Assembly: GCA_023398815.1 (NCBI GenBank) | Contig: JAEWRW010000036.1 | Location: 8,645-72,644, forward strand | Source of the DNA: Bacillota bacterium | GTDB lineage: Bacteria; Bacillota; Clostridia; Christensenellales; UMGS416 | DNA: 64,000 bases | Direction: 5' to 3' | In this document: one piece after another, positions 7,810 through 14,988 of the stretch | How positions within the stretch are numbered: position 1 is the stretch's first letter | Layout of the letters: every line of letters begins with the position of its first letter | Made by a program: the position numbers and the translations under genes | The notes under the pieces: model-generated | The model's database searches: none | The model's input: the letters and a program-made list of their open reading frames with translations, nothing else | Told to the model about the DNA's origin: nothing

Positions 7810-8901
7810 TTAGGGATGATCCGGACTGGCGCATTCCTCCAGGAAGACCAGAATGTTCTCAATCGGCACCTCCTGCTCCAGCACATGTGTGGGGGAGAGG
7901 ATCAGTGCCCCGTCGCCGCCCAGTTCCCGTTTGGCCTCCCGCACGGTGCGGCGCACATCCTCCGGCGTGCCAAAGGGCATGACCGACTGGGTGCCGATGG
8001 CACCGTCGAAGGTGAGCCGGTCGCCATAGCGGCGCTTCAGAGCTGGCACGTCCATGCACTCGGGTTGCAGCGGGTTCAGGATGTCCACACCGATCTCAAT
8101 GAGGTCATCCATGATTTCGCTGATGTCGCCGTCGCTGTGGTACCACACCTTCATTGCCGGGTGGATGGCCTTGGCGGCGGCGTAGATCTCCGCCCACAGG
8201 GGCTTGAGTACCCGCCGCCAGCGGGCCGCGCCAAAGATCATGCCGCCCTGGCCAGCCACGTCGTCGCCGGTGCGCAGCATGTCCACACCGGCGGTTGCCA
8301 CGGCGCGGGCCACCTCGAGGTTCCGTTGGGCGAAGCGGCCCAGCAGGTATTCGCAATTCTCCGGCGCCAGGGAGAAGTCCGCCAGGAAGTCTTCGTACCC
8401 TCGCACTTGCCAGGCGTTTTCATAGATGTGGCCCACCCAGCACTGGGTGGTGAGCCCGGCAGCGCGGGCTTGGGCCGCGCGCACGGCAAGCGACGGATCG
8501 GGCGTCGGGTCCATCCGTCGAATGGGAAACGCCTCAATCTCCGCAAGGATACGCTCGCCCCGCAGCGGCGCGATGTAGTGGGTGAAGTGGTAAAGGCTGC
8601 CGGGCACGTGCAGCACGCCGTTGAAATCGAGGGAGGCGTTGGCGGGTACAGTGAGATCCTTGTAGTACGCCCAAAAGTCGGGCTGCCACCCGGGTTTGCC
8701 CTCATAGGCATCCTTCGGGGCGACGTCTACCGGCGTCCACATGCCAAACCGCTGGGATAGCGCCGCCACATCGGCGCAGCCGGTGCGTTCGGCCAGCCGT
8801 TCCTGCAAGTCGGGCGTCGTGTCAAAGTAATAGAGAAAATCGGGGTGGGCGCGGTGGCCAACGGTGTCAAAAAAACGATCGCGCTGGGTACGTGCGGACA
8901 T
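7810..8901 (-). CDS. uroporphyrinogen decarboxylase (URO-D) family protein
   Basis: 363 aa, a TIM-barrel URO-D-superfamily protein. The C-terminal segments KVWYHSDGDISEIMDDL, IGVDILNPLQPE and LTFDGAIGTQ resemble the corrinoid-dependent methyltransferase branch (MtaA/CmuA-like) more than true HemE, and the N-terminal HemE substrate-arginine block is not evident. Such stand-alone proteins are common in Clostridia and mostly uncharacterised. No corrinoid protein, other heme gene or transporter is next to it, so the substrate is unknown. It is followed on the same strand by a terminator and preceded by the HD-domain gene, with a gap of about 95 bases. Confidence 0.8.
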   Translation of the reverse strand: MSARTQRDRFFDTVGHRAHPDFLYYFDTTPDLQERLAERTGCADVAALSQRFGMWTPVDVAPKDAYEGKPGWQPDFWAYYKDLTVPANASLDFNGVLHVPGSLYHFTHYIAPLRGERILAEIEAFPIRRMDPTPDPSLAVRAAQARAAGLTTQCWVGHIYENAWQVRGYEDFLADFSLAPENCEYLLGRFAQRNLEVARAVATAGVDMLRTGDDVAGQGGMIFGAARWRRVLKPLWAEIYAAAKAIHPAMKVWYHSDGDISEIMDDLIEIGVDILNPLQPECMDVPALKRRYGDRLTFDGAIGTQSVMPFGTPEDVRRTVREAKRELGGDGALILSPTHVLEQEVPIENILVFLEECASPDHP

Positions 8902-8995
8902 GGGCAGATCCTCCCCAACGATGGAATATTCCCATGCTACGCAATCAAAGGAGCCTCGTCCAGAGAATTTCTTGCGAACTTGGCAGACAGTTCGC

Positions 8996-9604
8996 TCAGC
9001 CCTTGCCGGTCAGCATGTATTCTACCAGCCCGGGCAGCAGGGGGTAGAGCGGCTCGCCCATCTTCTCTTCAAAATACTTTTTCAGACGGAAGGCTGCCCG
9101 CCATTTTTCCAATGTGTATTCGTTGAACCCACGACGCAGGGTCACGTCCACCATGCGCTTTTCCAGCGTGCAAAAACCCCACGGCGTGGCAAGATAATCG
9201 CAGAGCTGGATGAGGCGGTCGTAGTCGTCGTACTCCACCGATTGCAAAAAGCGCTGCACCAGGTCCACGTCTTCCTCGGGGCAGTCCCAGCAGCCGGCGC
9301 AGCTCACGGTGTCTTGGATGGCGAAGGAGTGGGTGAGACTGACCCGGGCGACCTCGGGCATGTCGTGCGCCATGGCAAATTTGTAGCCCTCCACCACGTG
9401 GCGCATGTCCACCGGCCCTACTTGCCGGCCGATGTCGTGCAGCATGCCCAGCGTGGTGGCCTTCTCCTCGTCCAGCCCGGGGCAGCGCACGGCGATGATG
9501 CCGGCGGCCTGGCCGACCTTGCGGCAGTGGTCAATCCAGACGGTCGGGTTGGTGCGGTAGCCTTCCTGCAGCAGCTGTTCGGCCTCGCTGGGTGTGGGCA
9601 GCAT
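8996..9604 (-). CDS. HD-domain hydrolase
   Basis: 202 aa with the H...HD...D pattern of metal-dependent phosphohydrolases: DHCRKV near residue 27, the HD doublet in GMLHDIGR near 58 and a later Asp in LCDYLAT. Family members cleave nucleotides or other phosphoesters; the substrate here is unknown. I chose ATG 9604 over ATG 9637 because a TATAAT box lies just upstream of 9637, so the mRNA likely begins inside those extra codons, and a GAGAGGA stretch precedes 9604, although the spacing is long. Cysteines in CAGCWDCPEE could bind metal. Confidence 0.78.
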   Translation of the reverse strand: MLPTPSEAEQLLQEGYRTNPTVWIDHCRKVGQAAGIIAVRCPGLDEEKATTLGMLHDIGRQVGPVDMRHVVEGYKFAMAHDMPEVARVSLTHSFAIQDTVSCAGCWDCPEEDVDLVQRFLQSVEYDDYDRLIQLCDYLATPWGFCTLEKRMVDVTLRRGFNEYTLEKWRAAFRLKKYFEEKMGEPLYPLLPGLVEYMLTGKG

Positions 9605-9639
9605 GGGCAAAGCGTTCCTCTCATTCGTCGTTTGCATTG

Positions 9640-9668
9640 ATTATAGCCGTGCAAGCCCCAAAGCGCAA
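9640..9668 (-). promoter_or_regulatory. putative sigma-A promoter of the HD-domain gene
   Basis: On the minus strand, TTGCGC (9668-9663), a 17-base spacer and a perfect TATAAT (9645-9640). Confidence 0.6.
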
Positions 9669-9735
9669 ACCGACTGCTGATTCGTTCGCTTCCAGAAAAA
9701 TGCCATCGTTGCCAGCAAATGCGCGCCTGCCCGCC

Positions 9736-9765
9736 GAATATGCACCCTTTCCACGGGCATGCTAA
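9736..9765 (+). promoter_or_regulatory. possible sporulation sigma-E-like promoter upstream of the DUF1614-spoIIP pair
   Basis: GAATATG (9736-9742) and CATGCTAA (9758-9765), 15 bases apart, resemble the sigma-E pattern (xxATATT-N14/15-CATACAxT). It lies 23 bases before the DUF1614 start. This fits mother-cell expression of spoIIP, but two bases of the -10 deviate. Confidence 0.35.
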
Positions 9766-9788
9766 CACCAATTCAGGAGGTGTTTCAT

Positions 9789-10466
9789 ATGTCCATCGGC
9801 TTCATTCTGCTGATCGTCGTGACCTTGCTCATCGTGTTTGGCGCGGCGCAGCGGGTGCTGGACCGGCTGCGGTTGACCGACCGGCAGGCATTGCTGTTCG
9901 TCGCCGCCATCTTCATCGGCGGCCTGATCCCGGACATCCGACTGGGACGGGTATACTTCAACATCGGTGGCGCACTGGTGCCCTTCGCGCTGTGCGTGTA
10001 TCTGTTCGTCAAGGCAGGCACCGCCAAGGAACGTTGGCGGGCGGTGATGTCTTCGGTGGTGGCGGCGGCGGCGGTGTTTGGCATCGGCCGGCTCTTCCCG
10101 TCCAACCCGGAAAGCATGCCTTTTGACGTCAACTACATCTACGGCGTGGCAGCCGGCCTCATCGCCTACCTCTTTGGCCGCAGCCGCCGCAGCGCCTTCA
10201 TCGGCGGCGTCATGGGTGTGCTGCTGGGCGACACCGTTCAGGGCGTCATCAACTACTACCGGGGCCTGAGCACACCCATCAAGCTGGGCGGGGCCGGGGC
10301 ACTGGATGTGGTGGTGCTCTCGGGCCTCGTTGCCGTGCTGCTGGCGGAGATCATTGGGGAGATCCGTGAGCGCATGCAGGGAGGCAGCGCCAAGGCCGAA
10401 ATCGAAGGCTTGGAATTTGAGGACGGCGAGTTTGTCCACCAGGGAGGGCCGCGCGATGAAGATTAA
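9789..10466 (+). CDS. DUF1614-type integral membrane protein
   Basis: 225 aa with about seven hydrophobic segments (IGFILLIVVTLLIVFG at the N-terminus, then further helices to GLVAVLLAEII near 195) and an acidic cytoplasmic tail. ATG 9789 follows AGGAGG at 9776-9781. The sequence fits the DUF1614 family, often found next to spoIIP in Clostridia. The following spoIIP start overlaps its last 11 bases, so the two are translationally coupled and may act in the same step of engulfment. The biochemical function is unknown. Confidence 0.75.
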   Translation: MSIGFILLIVVTLLIVFGAAQRVLDRLRLTDRQALLFVAAIFIGGLIPDIRLGRVYFNIGGALVPFALCVYLFVKAGTAKERWRAVMSSVVAAAAVFGIGRLFPSNPESMPFDVNYIYGVAAGLIAYLFGRSRRSAFIGGVMGVLLGDTVQGVINYYRGLSTPIKLGGAGALDVVVLSGLVAVLLAEIIGEIRERMQGGSAKAEIEGLEFEDGEFVHQGGPRDED

Positions 10467-11646
10467 GAAATGGGTTGGCGCGCTGTGCGCGTTGCTCTTG
10501 CTGGCTGCGCCGGCCACGCCCGTGCTGGCGGATGACTGGTACGACGGGGAACTGAGTTGCTACACCGTGGAGACCGACGACGGGCAGCCGCTTTTCTCCT
10601 TTGCCGGGCAGATCTCGGTGGATGATGAGTACATTTCCGGCGACAACCGGGTGTACCGGGTGGTGGAGGTAAACGACAGCGCCCGTACCGCCGTGGCACG
10701 CTACGTGGAGGATTGGTCGCTGGAAGGATTGGCCGACGAGGTGATGAACGTGTCGGCGGCTGCAAGCGGCCAGAAGCGCATCGGCCTCTACTGCACCCAC
10801 ACCGATGAGAGCTACATCAAGGGCGACGGCAGCGAGGCCAAGCCCGAGGACGGCGGCATTGTCGACGTGGCCAAGACACTGGCAGACCGGCTGGAGGAAG
10901 ACGGTGTGGAAGCCGTGGTGGACGACACCCCCCACGACCCCCACGACGCCGGCGCCTATCGCCGGTCCCGTTCCTCGGCGGTGAACCTTATGAAATCCGA
11001 ACAGCCCGACATGCTGCTCGATATCCACCGTGATGGCATACCGGACGCGACGGAGTACGACCGCGACGTGGGGGGCGAGCAGGTTTCCGGCGTGCGCATG
11101 GTGCTGGGCCGCGCCAACCAGAACATCGAGGCCAACAAGGATATGGTCAAGAAGATCAAGGCCATCGCTGATCAGAAGTACCCCGGGTTGATCAAGGACG
11201 TCTACGTTGGCAAAGGTAGCTATAACCAGGACATCACCCCAAACTCCATGCTCTTGGAGTTTGGTACCCACACCATTGAGAAGGACAAGGTACTGGAATC
11301 CACCAAGTTTGTGGCCGATGTGCTGGCAGAGTATTTGGGCGCGTCGGGCGGCAGTGCTTCCCAAGGCAACCAGACGGCCGCCCAGGGGCAGAGCGCCGCC
11401 CCGCAAGCTCAGGCTACCGCCGCTGGTGACGAAGCCCAGCAGCAGAGCGCCCAACAAAAAAACAACAGCTCGGCCAACAAGGCCTCGGGCAAGTCCATCG
11501 CTTGGATCATTGGCATCCTGGCGCTGGCGGGGCTGGTGTTCCTGGTGGTGGCGGTGCAGAAGGGCGGCCGGAAGGCCCGTGCCGGCAACTTCTTCCAGGA
11601 GCTGACGGGCACCGGCAAACGTGACGACGAGCACGACGAGAAATAA
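10456..11646 (+). CDS. spoIIP: stage II sporulation protein P (SpoIIP), peptidoglycan amidase/endopeptidase
   Basis: 396 aa. SpoIIP cleaves peptidoglycan with SpoIID during engulfment of the forespore. Visible are a signal/anchor segment (residues 5-24), the catalytic region with YCTHTDESY, DVAKTLADRL, LDIHRDG and MLLEFGTH (Zn-binding His and catalytic Glu candidates), then a long Gln/Ala-rich linker and a C-terminal transmembrane helix near 350-370. The extra C-terminal helix followed by a charged tail is less usual and would give two membrane anchors. ATG 10456 lies inside the end of the DUF1614 gene. Confidence 0.92.
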   Translation: MKIKKWVGALCALLLLAAPATPVLADDWYDGELSCYTVETDDGQPLFSFAGQISVDDEYISGDNRVYRVVEVNDSARTAVARYVEDWSLEGLADEVMNVSAAASGQKRIGLYCTHTDESYIKGDGSEAKPEDGGIVDVAKTLADRLEEDGVEAVVDDTPHDPHDAGAYRRSRSSAVNLMKSEQPDMLLDIHRDGIPDATEYDRDVGGEQVSGVRMVLGRANQNIEANKDMVKKIKAIADQKYPGLIKDVYVGKGSYNQDITPNSMLLEFGTHTIEKDKVLESTKFVADVLAEYLGASGGSASQGNQTAAQGQSAAPQAQATAAGDEAQQQSAQQKNNSSANKASGKSIAWIIGILALAGLVFLVVAVQKGGRKARAGNFFQELTGTGKRDDEHDEK

Positions 11647-11677
11647 CAGGCATTCATACAGGCATGGCGAATGGGCG

Positions 11678-11705
11678 CGGCGCGAACCGGATGGAGTTCG
11701 CGCCG
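11678..11705 (+). terminator. stem-loop after spoIIP
   Basis: CGGCGCGAAC (11678-11687) and GTTCGCGCCG (11696-11705) are a perfect 10-bp stem with an 8-nt loop. There is no U-tract, so termination is uncertain. Confidence 0.45.
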
Positions 11706-11867
11706 TTGGCGTGTGACTGAGAAATGGGGGAAGGGTAAGTCCGCCGGAAGCGCATCCGCGCCGCGCGGACGCCAACGGTTGTGTAGAATTACCAGCACCC
11801 CAATGCCCAAGCCGGCAGTGTGCTTTCCCCCGGTGGAGCCATACTAAGCGCGGTGATGGAGATGAAG

Positions 11868-12371
11868 ATGCACACCCAGTTGATGAACCTGCCGGTGGTG
11901 GACCGGGCCACCGGCCTTACCGAGGGCTATATGCGCGGCGTGGTTTGCGCGCCGGGCCACCGGCGCATTGATGGCATCGTGTACGAGGAGCGAGGTCTCC
12001 TGCGTCGCTGCCAGTATGTGCCGTGGTCGGCGGTGGCGGCCATGGGGGATCACAGCATCGTCATCGACGGCACCAAGCGGCACCGATCGGGCAAGAAGGT
12101 GGAGTGCACCAATGTGGACAGCCGGGTCTTTAGTGCCGACGGGCGTTTTTTGGGGCGCATCAGCAACTACCTCATCGATGAGCGATCCGGCAACATCCTG
12201 GGGATGGAGCTCTCCGCCAGCGTGATGGATGATCTAAAAAATGGCAGGAAGATAATTGAGAACAGGGGTAACCTACTACAGAACGAAAACTCTTTCATCC
12301 TTACGGATGGGGCGGATGCGGACAGCGGTCCGTCACAGGAAAGGAGGGCCGATGATGAGGGGGTATTTTAG
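11868..12371 (+). CDS. PRC-barrel domain protein
   Basis: 167 aa with two PRC-barrel-like repeats, about residues 5-65 (NLPVVDRATG... VPWSAVAAMG) and 80-125 (VDSRVFSADGRFLGRI...). PRC-barrel domains occur in RimM and in small Firmicutes sporulation proteins such as YlmC/YmxH. Three closely spaced ATGs (11856, 11862, 11868) are possible; 11868 has GGAG 6 bases upstream. The 3' end overlaps the next small gene by 20 bases. The function is not known. Confidence 0.75.
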   Translation: MHTQLMNLPVVDRATGLTEGYMRGVVCAPGHRRIDGIVYEERGLLRRCQYVPWSAVAAMGDHSIVIDGTKRHRSGKKVECTNVDSRVFSADGRFLGRISNYLIDERSGNILGMELSASVMDDLKNGRKIIENRGNLLQNENSFILTDGADADSGPSQERRADDEGVF

Positions 12372-12522
12372 AGGAATGCTCTTTGGCTGTGCGGTGGGTA
12401 CCGCGGCGGCAATGGTGGTGTGGCGCGTGTGTGAGCCACGCTCGGCGCGCACGATGATGCGCCGTGGCCGGGGCATGGTGCGCAGCGCCAGCCGGATGGT
12501 GCGCAACTGGCCCGGCATGTAG
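12352..12522 (+). CDS. small membrane protein (56 aa)
   Basis: It has a strong AAGGAGG (12341-12347) 4 bases before ATG 12352, with a second ATG at 12355. One glycine/alanine-rich transmembrane helix (about residues 8-23, MLFGCAVGTAAAMVVW) is followed by a very basic Arg/Met/Ser-rich tail. The layout resembles YtxH-like mini-proteins, but the family is not clear. It overlaps the end of the PRC-barrel gene, so it is cotranscribed and probably coupled. Confidence 0.65.
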   Translation: MMRGYFRGMLFGCAVGTAAAMVVWRVCEPRSARTMMRRGRGMVRSASRMVRNWPGM

Positions 12523-12576
12523 GACAAGGCAGGCATGGCAAAGGCAGAAACGGGACACGACAACCAACAACGCAGG

Positions 12577-12612
12577 CAAAAGGAGGGTTGGCCAGAAGGT
12601 CGCCTCCTTTTG
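12577..12612 (+). promoter_or_regulatory. perfect hairpin enclosing the only AAGGAGG before the AI-2E-family gene
   Basis: CAAAAGGAGG (12577-12586) and CCTCCTTTTG (12603-12612) are exact inverted repeats (10 bp, 16-nt loop). The 5' arm is a strong Shine-Dalgarno but the nearest in-frame ATG is 34 bases away. The T-run in the 3' arm makes it look like a terminator for the upstream genes. It could be either a terminator or a translation-control hairpin. Confidence 0.55.
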
Positions 12613-12619
12613 GCGTAGA

Positions 12620-13645
12620 ATGGAACGAGCGGCGCACATCCTTCGCAATGTCCTGCTGGTGCTGTTGGCGCTGGGCGTATTGGTGGCGCTGCTGCTGCGG
12701 CTGGGCAAGCTCCTGGCCGTGGTGCTGCTGTCGGTGCTCATTGCCTACTTGCTCAACAAACCTCACCGGAAGCTGCAACGCTGGATGAAGCCCGGTTGGT
12801 CGCTGCTCATCATCTTTGGGGGCGTCACCGGGGCGGTGGTGTTGCTGGGCGTTTACATCGTACCGCTCTTCCTGCGGCAGGCGGCCGATCTCATCCGCGT
12901 GGTGCCGCAGCTCCTGACCTCATTGCAGGGTTTGGTGGATCGGGCGGGCAGTGGGCAGGGGCCGGTTGGCGACGTCCTTCAGGGGGCCATGGATTCGCTG
13001 GGCAGCCGCACGGCCGATTGGCTGGGTGGCCTCACCCTGCAGGTGGCCCAAGGCAGCTATTCGGGCATTGTCTGGCTGCTGCTGGTGCCGTTCCTGGTAT
13101 TCTATTTCCTCAAAGATTCCCCGTTCTTCCTCTCCCAATTGGGGTATCTAGTCCCCATCCGGTTCCACGACGACATCCAGACGCTGTACGTCTCGGTGGA
13201 CAAGGCCCTATGCCAGTTCTTCCGGGGGCAGCTGCTGGTGTCGCTGCTGGTGGGCGTACTCATCGCAGGCGGGTTGCTCATTGTGGGCGTGCCCAACGCC
13301 CTGCTTCTGGGGTTGTTGTCGGGGCTGTGCAATCTCATTCCTTACATCGGCCCGTTCATCGGGGCGGTGCCGGTGGCGCTGGTGGCGTCGCTCAATGGCT
13401 GGCGCACCACACTCTTTGCTATCCTCGTGGTGCTGGTGGTACAGCAGCTCGACAACAGCTTCCTCACGCCCCGCATCATCGGCAACTCCCTGCAGATGCA
13501 CCCGGTCTATGTCATTCTGGCGGTCATCGTAGGCTCGTCGCTCTTTGGCGTGATGGGGTTGGTGTTCGCTCTGCCCGGTCTGCTCATCCTGCGGGAGGTG
13601 GGCTTTTACCTCTTTAAAAAGCGACTGTATCGTGGCAGCGAGTGA
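12620..13645 (+). CDS. AI-2E family transporter (permease)
   Basis: 341 aa, normal for the AI-2E/PerM exporter family. Hydrophobic helices lie near residues 8-50, 60-90, 150-180 and 200-330, with the family-typical block SLLVGVLIAGGLL and GLLSGLCNLIPYIGPFIGAVPVAL. Members range from quorum-signal exporters to Na+/H+ antiporters, so the substrate is unknown. ATG 12620 is the first usable start after the hairpin and has no good Shine-Dalgarno. The open frame continues upstream through that hairpin without a start near the AAGGAGG, which leaves the true start uncertain. Confidence 0.85.
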   Translation: MERAAHILRNVLLVLLALGVLVALLLRLGKLLAVVLLSVLIAYLLNKPHRKLQRWMKPGWSLLIIFGGVTGAVVLLGVYIVPLFLRQAADLIRVVPQLLTSLQGLVDRAGSGQGPVGDVLQGAMDSLGSRTADWLGGLTLQVAQGSYSGIVWLLLVPFLVFYFLKDSPFFLSQLGYLVPIRFHDDIQTLYVSVDKALCQFFRGQLLVSLLVGVLIAGGLLIVGVPNALLLGLLSGLCNLIPYIGPFIGAVPVALVASLNGWRTTLFAILVVLVVQQLDNSFLTPRIIGNSLQMHPVYVILAVIVGSSLFGVMGLVFALPGLLILREVGFYLFKKRLYRGSE

Positions 13646-13748
13646 GGTTGTCAAACCGATTCCCCTTTCCTCGAAATTGCGGTAGAATAATAATGATATT
13701 TAGTGGTAGGCAATTGGGCAATCACGTGGGCTGGGAGAGGGGATACAC

Positions 13749-14693
13749 ATGGGCGTGACGAGACGAGTGGCATTGGTGATGGTGCTGGTGCTGATGGCGA
13801 TGCTGGGCCGCAGCCAGGCCGCGGCGTTCGTGGGGCGGGACAGGCAGGAACAGGGGCGTTGTGCCATCGGGGGGTTGCCCTTTGTGCAGGAGGAAAATCT
13901 TTGCCTCTTCAACACCAGCGACGCTCTGGTGGCTGCGTCGGTGTATGCCCTCACTGATGGCAACCACAACTACTACTTTGACCCGGATGGTTCATTCCTG
14001 TCTTTTGTACGACTCCCAGTTGTCCGGGCTGCACCGACTGCCCTGACAGAGCCTACGGTGTCACGCCTGTCCCTGAGCGAAGAACAGGTGGTGGAAATGG
14101 TTCAGGCCACTCTCTCACAGGTTCGAACGGGCGTCGATGACATAAACCTGACCACTAAGGTGTATTCCGAAGATGAAGAGTACGGTCCATGGACGGTGCT
14201 ACTGCAGCACCATTCGGGGCAAGCGGTGGATGGGGCGGTGGTGGCCGAGGTGGGCATTGATGGCCAGATGGCGCGCTTCCTCGTCGGCGGCTCGTTCAAG
14301 GCAGGCGAAGCGTTGCTGCCAGAGGTGCGCATGGAGGAGCGTGAAGCCTGTGACATTGCACGCAAAGTAGCGGCAGTGTATTGTGAGGAGCTCAACATCA
14401 CCTCCCAAAGACGTCGGGAGCAAGCGGTGGCGTCGCCTGGGTACCAACCGTGGCAAACGATTACAGCGGACAGTGGGAAGACGGTGAAGGTGCGTACCGG
14501 CCCCGCCGTCCACGATTATGATGTGCGCACCGCGACGGCAAAGGCGGAGCTATCAAGCCAGAATCTGGCGGCGGTCTGGGTGGTTGACCTCGAATTCATC
14601 CGCGATCGGAACAGCGAACTGCTGAGCACATCGTTTGGGGTTCTCATCGACGCGACAACCGGCGTCGTTCTGGAAGTGTGGAAGTGCCTGTAA
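13749..14693 (+). CDS. secreted protein of unknown function
   Basis: 314 aa. The N-terminal signal peptide (ALVMVLVLMAMLG, cleavage near SQAAA) is followed by a soluble region. Two segments, around LSLSEEQVVEMVQATLSQV and VRMEEREACDIARKVAAVY, have the helix-then-strands look of PepSY/YcdB-like repeats, but similarity is too weak for an assignment. The C-terminus SFGVLIDATTGVVLEVWKCL also resembles a PepSY end. ATG 13749 follows GGGAGAGGGG. It stands alone between the AI-2E-family gene and SRP RNA. Confidence 0.7.
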   Translation: MGVTRRVALVMVLVLMAMLGRSQAAAFVGRDRQEQGRCAIGGLPFVQEENLCLFNTSDALVAASVYALTDGNHNYYFDPDGSFLSFVRLPVVRAAPTALTEPTVSRLSLSEEQVVEMVQATLSQVRTGVDDINLTTKVYSEDEEYGPWTVLLQHHSGQAVDGAVVAEVGIDGQMARFLVGGSFKAGEALLPEVRMEEREACDIARKVAAVYCEELNITSQRRREQAVASPGYQPWQTITADSGKTVKVRTGPAVHDYDVRTATAKAELSSQNLAAVWVVDLEFIRDRNSELLSTSFGVLIDATTGVVLEVWKCL

Positions 14694-14723
14694 CACGAGA
14701 GCCGCCTTTGCTCCATTTGCACC

Positions 14724-14752
14724 TTGCCACCGGCGGCAATGTGCGGTAAAAT
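14724..14752 (+). promoter_or_regulatory. sigma-A promoter of the SRP RNA
   Basis: TTGCCA (14724-14729), a 17-base spacer and TAAAAT (14747-14752). The predicted transcript start near 14760 coincides with the beginning of the RNA's 5' pairing strand. Confidence 0.75.
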
Positions 14753-14759
14753 AAACATC

Positions 14760-14920
14760 TGCCTGCGTTGTTGCGCTCACGCCGGCGGCGTCGATGGGGG
14801 GCCCTGTGCAATGCGACCCTGCGAACCATGTCAGGTCCGGAAGGAAGCAGCATTTAGCAGATCCGTCCATGTGCCGCAGGTCAGCCTCCCGGAGCCGCTT
14901 GCGTGAGCGGAACAACGCCC
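14760..14920 (+). ncRNA. ffs: signal recognition particle RNA
   Basis: It contains the conserved SRP RNA apical domain: GTCAGGTCCGGAAGGAAGCA with the GGAA tetraloop and AGCAG asymmetric loop (14830-14862). CCCTGCG pairs with CGCAGG and GGGGGGC with GCCTCCC further down the helix. The transcript ends also pair: 14765-14781 with 14902-14918, 16 of 17 positions. The RNA is therefore an extended rod of about 160 nt rather than the ~100-nt 4.5S form. I see no clear Gram-positive Alu domain. Exact ends are inferred from the promoter and the terminator. Confidence 0.92.
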
Positions 14921-14923
14921 GTC

Positions 14924-14952
14924 CCGGGCGGCCGATGGCCGGCCCGGTTTTT
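14924..14952 (+). terminator. rho-independent terminator of SRP RNA
   Basis: CCGGGCGGCC (14924-14933) pairs with GGCC-GGCCCGG (14937-14947, one bulge) and is followed by TTTTT (14948-14952). Confidence 0.8.
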
Positions 14953-14988
14953 GTTGTGATTTCCCCGTGACCAGAATAGAGGTGTGCC

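Noticed and set aside
12577..12640. T-box leader before the AI-2E-family gene
   Set aside because: No T-box sequence (AGGGTGGNACCGCG) or specifier domain; only a simple hairpin.
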